The notes beneath the pieces are model-generated. The model did no database searches, had not been told where the DNA came from, and was given only the letters and a program-made list of their open reading frames with translations. DNA of 61,517 bases, taken from Cohnella caldifontis (GTDB taxonomy: Bacteria; Bacillota; Bacilli; Paenibacillales; Paenibacillaceae). Below are positions 8,654 to 17,370 of this stretch, one piece after another (position 1 is the first letter of the stretch; every line of letters starts with the position of its first letter). Location: positions 1 to 61,517 of the forward strand of contig NZ_JAQZSJ010000025.1 of NCBI RefSeq assembly GCF_029360585.1. Reading direction: 5' to 3'. Both the position numbers and the translations under genes were made by a program.

Positions 8654-9424
8654 TTACGCTTTTCCTTCCTTGCGATCGCAATACGCATGCATGGCTTCTT
8701 TCATGAACCGCGCCAACCCGGGCGCGTGCTTGTCGATGTTCGCGGTGAATCGCCCATCCGCTACGTACATGTCGCCGAGTCCGCGGAAAATTTCCAGCGT
8801 GCAGTCGTAGTAATGATCGTTAATGAAACGATGCCATTCCCCGACGGCTTCCTGCGCCTCGGCGTCCTCCGGGCCGTACGGCATGCGGGATGCGATGCGT
8901 ACGTAAATCGCGCCCGTCTGGGCGTGCATTTCCTTCCATTTCTCCTCCGAATACGAACCGACTCTGCGTTCCGTTTCCTCCACGACTTTGGTGCCGTATG
9001 TTTGCCGCGCTTCCTCCGCGTATTTGGCTTGATGTTCTTTGATGGCGTTCATGTCGAAGCCTTCGAACAACTCTTTGTCCGCCATGGGACTTCCTCCTTC
9101 AATCGATCGGATGGTGCGTTCCACCGTCTCCAGCATCCGATCCAGCCGCGCGCGCTTCTCGAGCAGCAGCCCGCGGTGGGCCTTCAACGCTTGGCCGCGG
9201 TCGAATCCCGGGCTGTCCAGGATTTCCTTGATTTCCTGCAGGCTGAAGCCGATTTCCTTGAAGAACAGGATCTGCTGCAGCCTCTCCAGGTCTTCGCCGC
9301 TGTACAGACGGTATCCCGCCGGAGTGACGGAAGAGGGCGTCAGCAGCCCGATCTCGTCGTAATGGTGCAGCGTCCGGACGCTGACGCCGGCGAGTTCGGA
9401 TATTTCCTTCACTTGTTTGCCCAT
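8654..9424 (-). CDS. MerR-family regulator with TipA-S (Mta-like) drug-binding domain
   Basis: This 256-residue activator starts with a MerR winged helix (KQVKEISELAGVSVRTLHHYDEIGLLTPS) and a dimerisation coiled coil. It ends with a TipAS domain (about residues 120-250) that binds hydrophobic antibiotics in TipA and Mta. The start is ATG 9424, 8 nt after AGGAGGTG; an upstream in-frame ATG at 9448 lies inside the promoter. The gene sits behind a textbook MerR promoter (9447-9477), so it should activate its own transcription on ligand binding. No efflux gene is adjacent. Confidence 0.9.
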   Translation of the reverse strand: MGKQVKEISELAGVSVRTLHHYDEIGLLTPSSVTPAGYRLYSGEDLERLQQILFFKEIGFSLQEIKEILDSPGFDRGQALKAHRGLLLEKRARLDRMLETVERTIRSIEGGSPMADKELFEGFDMNAIKEHQAKYAEEARQTYGTKVVEETERRVGSYSEEKWKEMHAQTGAIYVRIASRMPYGPEDAEAQEAVGEWHRFINDHYYDCTLEIFRGLGDMYVADGRFTANIDKHAPGLARFMKEAMHAYCDRKEGKA

Positions 9425-9446
9425 CTCATCCTCACCTCCTGGAGCC

Positions 9447-9477
9447 ATCTTACAGCCTCACGTTACGTGAGAGTCAA
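9447..9477 (-). promoter_or_regulatory. MerR-type promoter with 19-bp spacer and operator
   Basis: On the minus strand, TTGACT (-35, 9472-9477) and TAAGAT (-10, 9447-9452) are 19 bp apart. The spacer begins with the perfect dyad CTCACGTAACGTGAG (9457-9471). A long spacer filled by a dyad is diagnostic of MerR-type activation by DNA twisting. Confidence 0.85.
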
Positions 9478-9551
9478 CCCCCATTTTAACATAGGGGACA
9501 GACGGGAGCGCATAGGGTATGCCAGATGGAAACGATGGGAGCGTGGGGAAC

Positions 9552-10361
9552 ATGGAAGAGGTCCGCGCGGGCAGCGCGTTGTTCGAACATCGGTTTTGGC
9601 TGCAAATCTTAGGGGATCACTCGAGGATGATTTTGAACAGCTTGTCGCCTAAGGAAACGGAGGATATCCGCAAAGCGCAAACGTTCGTCGGCACGTTCGA
9701 TGCGCTGCTCGCCCAAGCGAGAAACGCGTCGGAGGGGGCCGACCTGACCGCGCTGAACCGGGAGGCCTATGCGCAAGCGGGAGCCTTGCGCGCCTTTAAG
9801 CTCGATCTGCTGGCCCGGCACCTGTTCGGACGCGCGAACAACATGCTGACGCCTACGTTCCTTAACCATATGGTGAACGAGCTGGAAGAGTATTTGCGGA
9901 TATTGCAGGCGCTCATCGCAGGCCGGCCGGCTCCCGAATTCGATACGCTGCATCATGACTTCCTCTGGCTGCCGGACGCCGCGGGCCATGCGGGGGTGAT
10001 CGCCGCGGACCTCGACATGGTGGAAAAGCGGTTGATCCGCAAGAGCAAGCATTTCATGAAGCATTTCGAGGGGTTCTACCTGAAAGCGATCGAGATGGCC
10101 GGCTACTTGCGGACGAACGTCCGGGATTTTCCCGCCTTCCGCCGCTTCCACCGGGACGTCGATCTGGAGATCCGGCTGTTCGTCGCCTTTCTGTCGGAGT
10201 TGGAGGAGGCGGAGTTGTCCGCGGAGGTGCTCGACCGGATCAGTCCGCTCATTCCCGATCACATGATGCGGGAGGAATGGTACTATATCACGAAACTGGC
10301 GGCTTCGGGACTCTCGGCGGCCCCCCAAGGCGATCCGACGAAACCGAGGGTGCAGGGGTGA
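9552..10361 (+). CDS. DUF2935 family ferritin-like protein
   Basis: This protein of about 269 residues belongs to the DUF2935 family found in spore-forming Bacillota. It has two related helical repeats: FEHRFWLQILGDHSRMI near the N-terminus and DFLWLPDAAGHAGVIAADLDMVEKRLI around 155-180. The His/Glu/Asp placements are typical of a four-helix metal-binding fold. Family members are thought to be ferritin-like, but the function is not established. ATG 9552 fits the usual distance to FEHRFW; ATG 9519 gives an 11-residue longer form. Confidence 0.82.
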   Translation: MEEVRAGSALFEHRFWLQILGDHSRMILNSLSPKETEDIRKAQTFVGTFDALLAQARNASEGADLTALNREAYAQAGALRAFKLDLLARHLFGRANNMLTPTFLNHMVNELEEYLRILQALIAGRPAPEFDTLHHDFLWLPDAAGHAGVIAADLDMVEKRLIRKSKHFMKHFEGFYLKAIEMAGYLRTNVRDFPAFRRFHRDVDLEIRLFVAFLSELEEAELSAEVLDRISPLIPDHMMREEWYYITKLAASGLSAAPQGDPTKPRVQG

Positions 10362-10384
10362 CGCGTCGCAGCCGGCGTTTCTGA

Positions 10385-11545
10385 TCACCTTTCTGTCTTC
10401 AACTTGAACATCCCGGTATCGTGGATCACGACCTTCACCTGGATATCCGGGAGCCGTTTCGGCAAAGCCGACCGACCGCCGTCGGACGTTTTCTTCCAGT
10501 CGGCAAATCGATACCGAAAAAGACGATGTTCCAGCCGAAGGAGGTCGACGGATCGCTTGATGCCGGTTTCGAACGTGTCCGAAACTTCCTGCCGGATTTG
10601 CGTTTCCGCGAGCTGCTCGAGTTCGCTTTCGTTGGCTGGGGTCCGGAGTTGCGCTACGCGAGCAATGGCGCGGATTTCGATCCTGTACGACGGCACGCCT
10701 GCTTGCAAGCGGACCTTAACTCGGGAAGACGGCCGTAAGAGTTTCAGCGCGGCGATCATAACGCCGTTTTTCTCCACGTCCAACCTGGATTCGGTATTGC
10801 CTCTCTCTAACCAACGGATCCCTTTGATGCTCTCGCCGTCGAACTTCCCTTGTAAATGATCGTCGCGAAGCGCGTAAACCCCGTCGATTTCGAGCTTCGG
10901 ATCCGGATTTCCGTTCTCGTGCCAGACGGACTCGGAAGTTCTTATCGAGGGAAGGAGGGCGGTATTGCCCGGTTCCCGAAGCTCCCGAAGGAATCGTTGG
11001 GTGCGCATGGGCATAATCCGCGAACGTTGGCGATAGTAGCCTTGCGGGGCGAACAAGATGGAATTCGTAGGCGACAAGTGAAAGAGAGGCCGGGTGGTCA
11101 AGATTTTGGAAATGTCCTCGTTCGTTCCGTAGATCCAGGAGGTGTAACGGGTTTCGCGGGTTCGGTTGAGCGCGTCGAGGATTTCCAGGATTTATTTTTC
11201 CTTCATCACGTTTTCCGAAAGTACGATCGCGGCCACATGACCCCAAAAAACGGGCTGTTGAGCCGATTGGTAGATGCGGTCGACCGCTCCGTCCAACGTT
11301 TCATGCTCCGCTCGTCCGATATAGATGGCCCCCGGTTTGTCGGACTTGCCTCCTTCGGACTTGGCGACGTTGGAGAAATCGAGCGTTTGCACGTATAACT
11401 GGTATTTTCCGTTGCTATAGTCGACGCCGACGCCTGTGAGATAGACGATATCCTGTATCGTTTTGACATCCCAACATCCCGCGATCGGCAACGCGAGCAA
11501 GGAAAGGGCGGCCAGCAGAAGCAAACGGCGCGCAACGTTAATCAT
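10385..11545 (-). pseudogene. Ger(x)C family germinant-receptor lipoprotein, interrupted by an in-frame stop
   Basis: Two pieces in the same frame make one GerC protein. The N-terminal piece (11545-11192) has a lipoprotein signal ending LALPIAGCWD and the start of the GerC domain, and stops at TAA 11192-11194 after VMKEK. Reading through, the family sequence resumes at once (ILEILDALNRTRETRYTSWIYG) and continues to 10385 with LLPSIRTSESVW and a normal C-terminus. The complete product would be about 385 residues, the usual length. GerC is the outer-face lipoprotein of the spore inner-membrane germinant receptor. An assembly error or stop-codon readthrough could also explain it. Confidence 0.8.
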
Positions 11546-11546
11546 G

Positions 11547-13034
11547 TCAAGAGTTCTCCTTTTGGCGGCTCCGATCCAGAGGTTCGTACATTTGCGGGCG
11601 TTTCTTGTACCATTTCACCGGCAAGGAAATGACCGCGTACAGGACGTCCCGGAAACGGATCGGCGATATGGGCGACATGAAGGGGACGCCGAATGAGGTT
11701 ATGGAGGACAAATACACAAAGATGAGATACAGGCTGATGAAAAACCCGAACATACCGAACAAGCAGCTCATGGACAGCACGAAAAAACGCAGGACCGTCA
11801 CCGAGCCGGTCAACCCTTGATTGACGAGCGTGAACGATGCCACCGCCGTCACGGCGGATATGACGAGCGTGGTCGGACCGGTAAACCCGGCATCGATCGC
11901 GGCCTCGCCGACGATCAGGCCTCCGACGACCGCGACCGTCTGGCCGACGGCCTTCGGCAGCCGCATGCCCGCCTCCCGGAACAGCTCGAACAATCCGATC
12001 ATCAAAAACAGGTCGATCGGACCGGACAAAGGGAGACCGAGCCGGGCGACGACGATGGAAGCGACGAGCGGGAACGGGATCTGGTCCAGGTTAAAGGAGG
12101 ACACGCTGACCCAGAAGCCGGGAAGGAAGACGGCGACCATAAAGCCCAGCAAGCGGAGGATTCTCTCTAAAGAGACGAAATAGAAAGGCAAGTGGAGATC
12201 TTCCGGCGATTTCAGCAGCGAAGATAAATTGGCCGGAGCGAGCAAGACCATCGGCGAACCGTCCACGACGATGACGAACCGTCCGCTGAGCAGGCTCGCG
12301 GCGGCATAGTCCGGGCGGCCGATGTATTCGATCAGGGGGATCAGCGAATAAGAGGAATCGGACAAGCCTTCCTCCAGCTGCTGGCTGGACAAAATACCGT
12401 CGATGCGGATGCCTTCGATTCGGCTTCTGGCTTCGCGGATGAACTGAGGGTTTACGACATCTCGAAGATAGAGCAGGGCGGTTTTCGTCCGGCTCCGCGT
12501 TCCGAGATAAAAGTACTCCACGGCCAGTTCCGGGCTTTTCAGACGCTTGCGGATTAAGGCGACATTCACGTCGGCCTCCTCCGTAAACCCGTCCCGCGGC
12601 CCTTTGATGGAAATTTCGGTGCTGGATTCGTCCGGCTTGCGTGCGGGGGGCTTGCTCAGATTCGCGACGTAAATCGATCTCGGTTCTTGGAAGAAAAGAA
12701 CCAACTGGCCCGAAAGCACGCTGCGGATCATGGTTTCTCCCGCGCCGTTTCCTTCGATTTTCTTCATCCGAAGCTGTTCGATCGGCTGCTCCGGCACGCG
12801 GGAAGCGTCCGGCCGAAGCAGCAGATGGCGGGCATGTTCGAACAGGAAATCGTTCAGCATCCCGGAGTCGATCATGCCCTCGCAATAAACCAGCAGGGGG
12901 TTCAAACGTTCCGGCGCCGGCTCCTCGTACATCCTTTTCACGACGACGTCGCCCGCATGCGAAAAGAGATTTCGGATCGTCGTTTCGTCCAAGTTTTCCA
13001 GTTTCGGATCGGCGGCGGATTCAGGCTTCGGCAT
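11547..13034 (-). CDS. GerA-family spore germination protein (A subunit)
   Basis: This 495-residue protein has the large soluble N-terminal GerA domain (NPLLVYCEGMIDSGMLNDFLFEHARHLL near residue 45), the middle IEYIGRPDYAAASLLSGRFVIVVDGSPMVLLAP region, and about five C-terminal membrane helices from about residue 290. It is a subunit of a nutrient germinant receptor in the spore inner membrane. It overlaps the end of the GerB gene by 14 nt and lies 1 nt before gerC, so gerB-gerA-gerC is one operon. This order differs from the classical A-B-C. The expected sporulation sigma-G promoter was not identified with confidence. Confidence 0.9.
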   Translation of the reverse strand: MPKPESAADPKLENLDETTIRNLFSHAGDVVVKRMYEEPAPERLNPLLVYCEGMIDSGMLNDFLFEHARHLLLRPDASRVPEQPIEQLRMKKIEGNGAGETMIRSVLSGQLVLFFQEPRSIYVANLSKPPARKPDESSTEISIKGPRDGFTEEADVNVALIRKRLKSPELAVEYFYLGTRSRTKTALLYLRDVVNPQFIREARSRIEGIRIDGILSSQQLEEGLSDSSYSLIPLIEYIGRPDYAAASLLSGRFVIVVDGSPMVLLAPANLSSLLKSPEDLHLPFYFVSLERILRLLGFMVAVFLPGFWVSVSSFNLDQIPFPLVASIVVARLGLPLSGPIDLFLMIGLFELFREAGMRLPKAVGQTVAVVGGLIVGEAAIDAGFTGPTTLVISAVTAVASFTLVNQGLTGSVTVLRFFVLSMSCLFGMFGFFISLYLIFVYLSSITSFGVPFMSPISPIRFRDVLYAVISLPVKWYKKRPQMYEPLDRSRQKENS

Positions 13035-14115
13035 GCGTTCGCACCCCCCGCTTCGGATACATGAACAGAAGAAGGACGAACGGGTACACGCAGAATAATC
13101 CCGTGGTGATCGGATAGTAATAGTCCCGCAGGAGCCGCAGGAAGATGGGGTCTTCCAAGGGAGCCAGCCGGACCAATGCGAACAGGCCGACGCAAAAGCC
13201 GGCCATGAGCCAGCCCCGGTACGGATTGCGGGAGAGCCTCAGCAAATCGAAAAGCAGGAACAGCGCGAAAGAGAGTCGAATGAGCGCTCCGGACAGCCAT
13301 TGGTAAATGGAAAAGAAATCGAGATGGCTGATGAATTTCCCGAGCAGCACCATCCTCCACTGTTCGAAGGCGGGGTAGCGCTGATCTGCCGCCTCCGATG
13401 GGCCGAAAATCGCGATCGAACCCATGCAGGGGCCTAATATCAACCCGCCCAACACGAACACGATTCCGATGAGCGTCGGTAATCGGACGGATCGGTTTAA
13501 ATGATGAAGCATGAACAGGAGGAGGACCAACTCGACCGTGCCTCCAAGGCAGTACACCGCGCCTTTCAAGCTGAGCTCCATCCCCGAGGTGAAAACGGGG
13601 AGCAAATACCCGTAGTCTTTGAATTGGACGTTGACCGTAGCAACGAAGAACCCCAGAAGAACGACGGCCGGCAGCAGCAAGCCCGCGGTCACCGCGATCG
13701 TCCGAAGTCCGCTCCATGCAGCCGCGAAGCCGGCGAATAGAATGACTGCGGCGGATATTGACAGCGGCGTGCGCGGCAAGTACGTGTCGTGCGTCCAATT
13801 GGCCGTATCGTTCAAAGTCACGATGAGGATGGCCGTCAGGAGGAGAACGCCGGGCAGAACGGCGATCACGGCCGGAAGCTTCCCGAACCGCGAACGGAAC
13901 CAATCGTAAAGAGATTCGCGCGCGGCGATTTTCATGACCCCAAAGAGCGCGGCAGACCAAACCGCCATGACCGGAATCGAAACCAGCGCCGAGATCCAGG
14001 CATCCCTTTTTGCGGTTTGGAGGAGCAGGGGGATCACGATGACGTGATTCGAGATGCCCACCACCAGGGTAAACAGGATGAAAGTTTGGATTACGCTGAT
14101 TTTCGGATGGTTCAC
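13021..14115 (-). CDS. GerB-family endospore germination permease
   Basis: This 364-residue integral membrane protein has about ten hydrophobic helices and the N-terminal pattern QTFILFTLVVGISNHVIVIP of the GerAB/ArcD/ProY amino-acid-permease-like family (spore germination B subunit). It probably forms the germinant-binding core of the receptor made with the following gerA and gerC products. It is the first gene of the operon, and its 3' end overlaps gerA by 14 nt. The divergent acetyltransferase begins 123 nt away. Confidence 0.9.
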   Translation of the reverse strand: MNHPKISVIQTFILFTLVVGISNHVIVIPLLLQTAKRDAWISALVSIPVMAVWSAALFGVMKIAARESLYDWFRSRFGKLPAVIAVLPGVLLLTAILIVTLNDTANWTHDTYLPRTPLSISAAVILFAGFAAAWSGLRTIAVTAGLLLPAVVLLGFFVATVNVQFKDYGYLLPVFTSGMELSLKGAVYCLGGTVELVLLLFMLHHLNRSVRLPTLIGIVFVLGGLILGPCMGSIAIFGPSEAADQRYPAFEQWRMVLLGKFISHLDFFSIYQWLSGALIRLSFALFLLFDLLRLSRNPYRGWLMAGFCVGLFALVRLAPLEDPIFLRLLRDYYYPITTGLFCVYPFVLLLFMYPKRGVRTHAEA

Positions 14116-14238
14116 GGAATCACCCGGCTTCCAGATTTTCTCTTAGTATGAATTGGAAACCGGAGGGCTATTCCCGTTGTGCGGATGCGGGGATTTCGCT
14201 ATGCTGAGGGAAGTCGAGAAGGGGAAAGGAAGATCGGG

Positions 14239-14679
14239 ATGGAGTGCCGCCGAGTGCGCACCGAGGCAGAGTTGAAGCAGGCGTTTGACGTTCGGAAGGA
14301 AGTTTTCGTGGAAGAGCAGAACGTGCCGATGGACCTGGAGATGGACGAGTACGATGCGTCCGTCGACGCCTGTCGGCATTTCATCGCGGAGGAGGACGGC
14401 CGGGTGGTCGGGGCTTCGAGGTGGAAGGAATACGAGCCGGGTACCGCGAAGCTGCAGCGAATCGCGGTGCGGAAGCCGTTCCGCGGTTGCGGGGTCGGCC
14501 GCGAGCTCGTGCTCGCGATGGAGCGGGACGCGGCTTCGCAGGGCTTCGTCCGTTCGCTGCTGGACGCCCAATGCAGCGCCGAGGCGTTTTATCAGAAGCT
14601 CGGATATTCGACGGAGTCGACGGAGACGTTCCTCGACGCCGGAATCCCGCACGTGCGCATGAGCAAAAATTTGAAATAG
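14239..14679 (+). CDS. GNAT family N-acetyltransferase
   Basis: This 146-residue GNAT protein uses acetyl-CoA. The first strand and helix (RTEAELKQAFDVRKEVFVEEQNVP) are of the ElaA/YjcF subgroup, and the acetyl-CoA loop is LQRIAVRKPFRGCGVGREL (Q/RxxGxG/A type), followed by AEAFYQKLGY. The length is complete. The start is ATG 14239 after AAAGGAAG; an upstream frame extension is not family sequence. The substrate is unknown. It is divergent from the germination operon. Confidence 0.85.
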   Translation: MECRRVRTEAELKQAFDVRKEVFVEEQNVPMDLEMDEYDASVDACRHFIAEEDGRVVGASRWKEYEPGTAKLQRIAVRKPFRGCGVGRELVLAMERDAASQGFVRSLLDAQCSAEAFYQKLGYSTESTETFLDAGIPHVRMSKNLK

Positions 14680-14731
14680 TATGACGGAACTCGGGACGTT
14701 ACCGTATGCAGCTTCGGCCGGGTGCCGGACA

Positions 14732-14780
14732 GGCTGGCGAACATCAGTTACGGCCGTCAGGCACGCTGACGAACATCAGT
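14732..14780. repeat. Two imperfect 16-bp direct repeats
   Basis: GCTGGCGAACATCAGT and GCTGACGAACATCAGT occur 32 bp apart with one difference. They lie in the roughly 300-bp gene-free stretch 14680-14975, which otherwise holds only hairpins. Confidence 0.6.
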
Positions 14781-14876
14781 CCCGGCAGCCAAGTGCGCTG
14801 CTTAACGGCATAACCCCTTTGTGCCCGCTTGGAGGTTGCCCCTGTCTGCTGGGGCGAGTTATTGCGTTTGGGCAAT

Positions 14877-14926
14877 AAAAAAACCCCCGATTTATTGCGC
14901 GAAAGCAATCATTCGGGGGATTTTTT
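14877..14926. terminator. Bidirectional terminator
   Basis: CCCCCGA pairs with TCGGGGG, flanked by seven A on the left and six T on the right, so it can end transcripts from both sides (acetyltransferase on plus, crcB genes on minus). The loop contains a further ATTGC/GCAAT inverted repeat. Confidence 0.8.
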
Positions 14927-14937
14927 CGGTCATATAC

Positions 14938-14967
14938 CGGAGATATTGCTTTAAAGCAATATCTCCG
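14938..14967. repeat. Perfect 30-bp palindrome
   Basis: The arm CGGAGATATTGCTTT is followed directly by its exact reverse complement. It lies 8 bp beyond the crcB stop codon and has no T-run. The ATTGC/GCAAT core recurs in two hairpins just upstream (14858-14912). Confidence 0.85.
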
Positions 14968-14975
14968 TATCCAAT

Positions 14976-15338
14976 CTAAAGTGTCGATGCCGCCCAGTAG
15001 CCGAGCCATGCCAGCAGGATTCCGCCGATATAAGTCGCGGCGAGATAAAGAACGAACGTCACGCGTTCATTCCGCCGTCCAAGCTGCAGCGCGTCCAGCT
15101 TGAACGTGGAAAACGTCGTGAAAGCGCCCATAAACCCGGTTCCCGCGAAGAAATAGAACGATGGAGCTACGCCGGACCCGGCCAATATCCCCAACGAAAG
15201 CGAGCCCAGCAGGTTGACGGTAAACGTGCCCCAGGGGAACGGGGAAGAAACCTTGTTTTTCAGATACGAGGACAAGCCGAACCGGCAGAGCGCCCCCAAG
15301 AGGCCGCCGAACGCGATGAACCATTCAGGAGCGGACAT
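14976..15338 (-). CDS. crcB: Fluoride channel CrcB/Fluc, second subunit
   Basis: This 120-residue membrane protein with four helices carries the Fluc signatures GALCRFGLSSYL, WGTFTVNLLGSLSLG (pore Asn) and GFMGAFTTFSTFKLD. Fluc channels export fluoride; in many Bacillota two different subunits form a heterodimer, which fits this adjacent pair. ATG 15338 overlaps the end of the first crcB gene by 14 nt. Both genes lie behind a fluoride riboswitch, so fluoride should induce them. Confidence 0.93.
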   Translation of the reverse strand: MSAPEWFIAFGGLLGALCRFGLSSYLKNKVSSPFPWGTFTVNLLGSLSLGILAGSGVAPSFYFFAGTGFMGAFTTFSTFKLDALQLGRRNERVTFVLYLAATYIGGILLAWLGYWAASTL

Positions 15339-15744
15339 CCGCGGATCCCTCCTTACTCGCAGGGAAAATTCGATGTCCCAGCCAATCGCCCAAGCCGGCC
15401 ATGAGCAACCCGCCGAATAAGCTGCAGAGGATGTAGGCCAGCGCAATGGCCGCATGGCCGTTCCGAAGCAGCTCGACGTTTTCGACCGCGAACGTGGAGA
15501 AGGTCGTATAAGATCCGATCCATCCGGTCGTTAGGCCGGTTTTAACGGCGGGCGGAATCTTCTTGGCTTGCGCGAACCATACCGTCAAAAAACTCAGCAC
15601 AAGACACCCGGACAGGTTGACGATCCAGGTGGCGAGAGGGAAAAACGCGTCCGACGAACCGGGGATCCAACGGCCGAGCTCGTACCGGAGCAGGGCCCCC
15701 AACACGCCGGCAATGCCTACCGCGATATAAGCCACACTCTTCAC
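15325..15744 (-). CDS. crcB: Fluoride channel CrcB/Fluc, first subunit
   Basis: This 139-residue, four-helix membrane protein shows the family features GALLRYELGRW, TWIVNLSGCLVLSF (pore Asn) and GWIGSYTTFSTFAVENVEL. It is the promoter-proximal gene of the crcB pair, starting just after the riboswitch terminator. The C-terminal tail after the fourth helix is a little longer than usual, and its coding end overlaps the next crcB start. The product should be a plasma-membrane fluoride channel. Confidence 0.93.
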   Translation of the reverse strand: MKSVAYIAVGIAGVLGALLRYELGRWIPGSSDAFFPLATWIVNLSGCLVLSFLTVWFAQAKKIPPAVKTGLTTGWIGSYTTFSTFAVENVELLRNGHAAIALAYILCSLFGGLLMAGLGDWLGHRIFPASKEGSADVRS

Positions 15745-15764
15745 GGACTCCTTCGTATCGGCAT

Positions 15765-15842
15765 AAAAACAAAACTCCTACCAGAACGTCTGGTAGGAGT
15801 CATCGGCGTTGCCGCGGGTGAGGCGAACTCCATCGCCTGGCA
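15765..15842 (-). promoter_or_regulatory. Fluoride (crcB) riboswitch with terminator
   Basis: On the minus strand the RNA reads GGCGATGGAGTTCGCC, then CCGCGGCAACGCCGATGAC, then CTCCTACC. These are the conserved blocks of the fluoride aptamer (GGNGATGG, CGCC, GATGRC, CTCCTACC). The last block is also the 5' arm of a strong hairpin (ACTCCTACCAG with CTGGTAGGAGT) followed by a T-rich run. Fluoride binding should therefore prevent termination. It lies directly upstream of both crcB genes. Confidence 0.93.
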
Positions 15843-15879
15843 TGCTACTTTCCGATTGTACATTCCCGTTTCGGAAGCG

Positions 15880-17370
15880 TCAAGACGAAGCCGGCTCGGC
15901 CGGAAATTCAACCCGGAACGCGCTGCCTCGGCCGACTTCGCTATCGGCCCCGATCGAGCCGCCGTGCAGTTCCACGATCGACCGGCTGATCGACAAGCCG
16001 AGCCCCGTTCCTCCGTGGATGCGCGCGCGGGATTCGTCCAGCCGGTAGAAGCGGTCGAAGATCAGCGGAAGCTGGGCCGGAGGGATGCCGGTCCCGTTGT
16101 CGGAGACGATCAAGGTCACTTTCCCGCCGGAGAACGAGACCGATACGAGAATTCGGCCCTGCTGCGGATCCGTATGCTGTACGGCGTTATGGAACAGGTT
16201 CAGGACGACTTGCTTGATTTTATCCCGGTCCAGGAGCAACCGGGGCGTCGGGGACAGCTCCACGCGGACTTCCCGATCCTGGGCGAGCAGCCGCAGCTGG
16301 GCTTCCATCTCCTCCACGATCCCGCCCAAGTCGGCGGGCGTTTTATCGAGCTTCGGTTGATGGTCCAGCCTGGCCAGCAGAAGCAGGTCCTGCACGAGTT
16401 TGCTGAGACGGAGGGATTCGCCGTGCATGCTGCGGAGCGACCTTTCCAGCTGCTCCGGATGCGCGGCTGCCCCGCGAAGCAGCACCTCGAGAAACCCGTG
16501 GATGGACGTGAGCGGAGTCCGCAGCTCATGCGAGGCGTCCGCGACGAAACGGCGCATTCGCTCCTTCGCTTCGCGCTCCGAACGGAACGATTCGTCCAGC
16601 CGCTCCAGCATTCGGTTGACGGAGGAAGCCAGCTGATCGATCTCGGCTTGTCCTTGTCCGGAGGGCAGCCGTTCGCCGAGGCTGCCGGAATCGATCTTCT
16701 CCATCCTCGCGGTTACGTTGGACAACGGGACGAGCGTTCGCCGGATCACGGGGACGAACAGCAGCCAGCCGAGCAGCAGCGCGATGAAGGAGATGCCGCC
16801 GTAAATCGCGAGCTGGCGGTATAAATCCGTTTTCAGCGGCGCGGTGTCCATGCTGACTTGAATGATTCCGCCCGCCGCCCCGCCGAAGCCCCGTACGTTC
16901 TGCAGGACGACCAGCTGCTCGGTGCCTTCGCCGTTTTTGGCGATCCAGTACCGCGGAGGCCGCGTCCGTTCGTTTCTCAACGCGAGTTGCACTTCCTCAT
17001 AGGCTTTGGCGGCGAGAACCGGAGCGGAGATCCCTTTCGGGTCCGGGGCTAGGTCATATACGGCACCCGTCGGGTCCCGATAGACGACGGTGGCCGACGG
17101 AAACCCGAAAAACGGCGGGTTGTCCCGGCCGCGCCGGCTGCCCTCGGCGATCCGCTGCCACATCTCGCCGGGCACGGCCCGGATTTGCCTTTGGACGGCG
17201 TCGGCTTTGTTCCGGTACAGGAAATGCTCCATGAACAAATATTGAAAGATGCCGACGCCGACGAGCAGAATCGCGAGCAGCAGCAACGACCGGACCATCA
17301 GCTGCGAGCGGAGCGACCCGGTGCCGGGCCGAAGCATGCCGGCCGCTAGATTCAACCGCCCCGGCTTCAT
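15880..17370 (-). CDS. HAMP-domain sensor histidine kinase
   Basis: This 496-residue membrane kinase has a transmembrane helix near residues 27-47, an extracytoplasmic domain of about 135 residues, and a second helix near 190-212. HAMP, HisKA (phosphorylated His in DASHELRTPL, near 280) and HATPase_c follow (N box LFHNAVQHT, DNGTGIP, GGTGLGLSI). Its start overlaps the stop of the response-regulator gene (ATGA), so the pair is translationally coupled. The neighbouring divergent MacA/MacB-like exporter is the likely target. The stimulus is unknown; cell-envelope stress would fit the context. Confidence 0.92.
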   Translation of the reverse strand: MKPGRLNLAAGMLRPGTGSLRSQLMVRSLLLLAILLVGVGIFQYLFMEHFLYRNKADAVQRQIRAVPGEMWQRIAEGSRRGRDNPPFFGFPSATVVYRDPTGAVYDLAPDPKGISAPVLAAKAYEEVQLALRNERTRPPRYWIAKNGEGTEQLVVLQNVRGFGGAAGGIIQVSMDTAPLKTDLYRQLAIYGGISFIALLLGWLLFVPVIRRTLVPLSNVTARMEKIDSGSLGERLPSGQGQAEIDQLASSVNRMLERLDESFRSEREAKERMRRFVADASHELRTPLTSIHGFLEVLLRGAAAHPEQLERSLRSMHGESLRLSKLVQDLLLLARLDHQPKLDKTPADLGGIVEEMEAQLRLLAQDREVRVELSPTPRLLLDRDKIKQVVLNLFHNAVQHTDPQQGRILVSVSFSGGKVTLIVSDNGTGIPPAQLPLIFDRFYRLDESRARIHGGTGLGLSISRSIVELHGGSIGADSEVGRGSAFRVEFPAEPASS

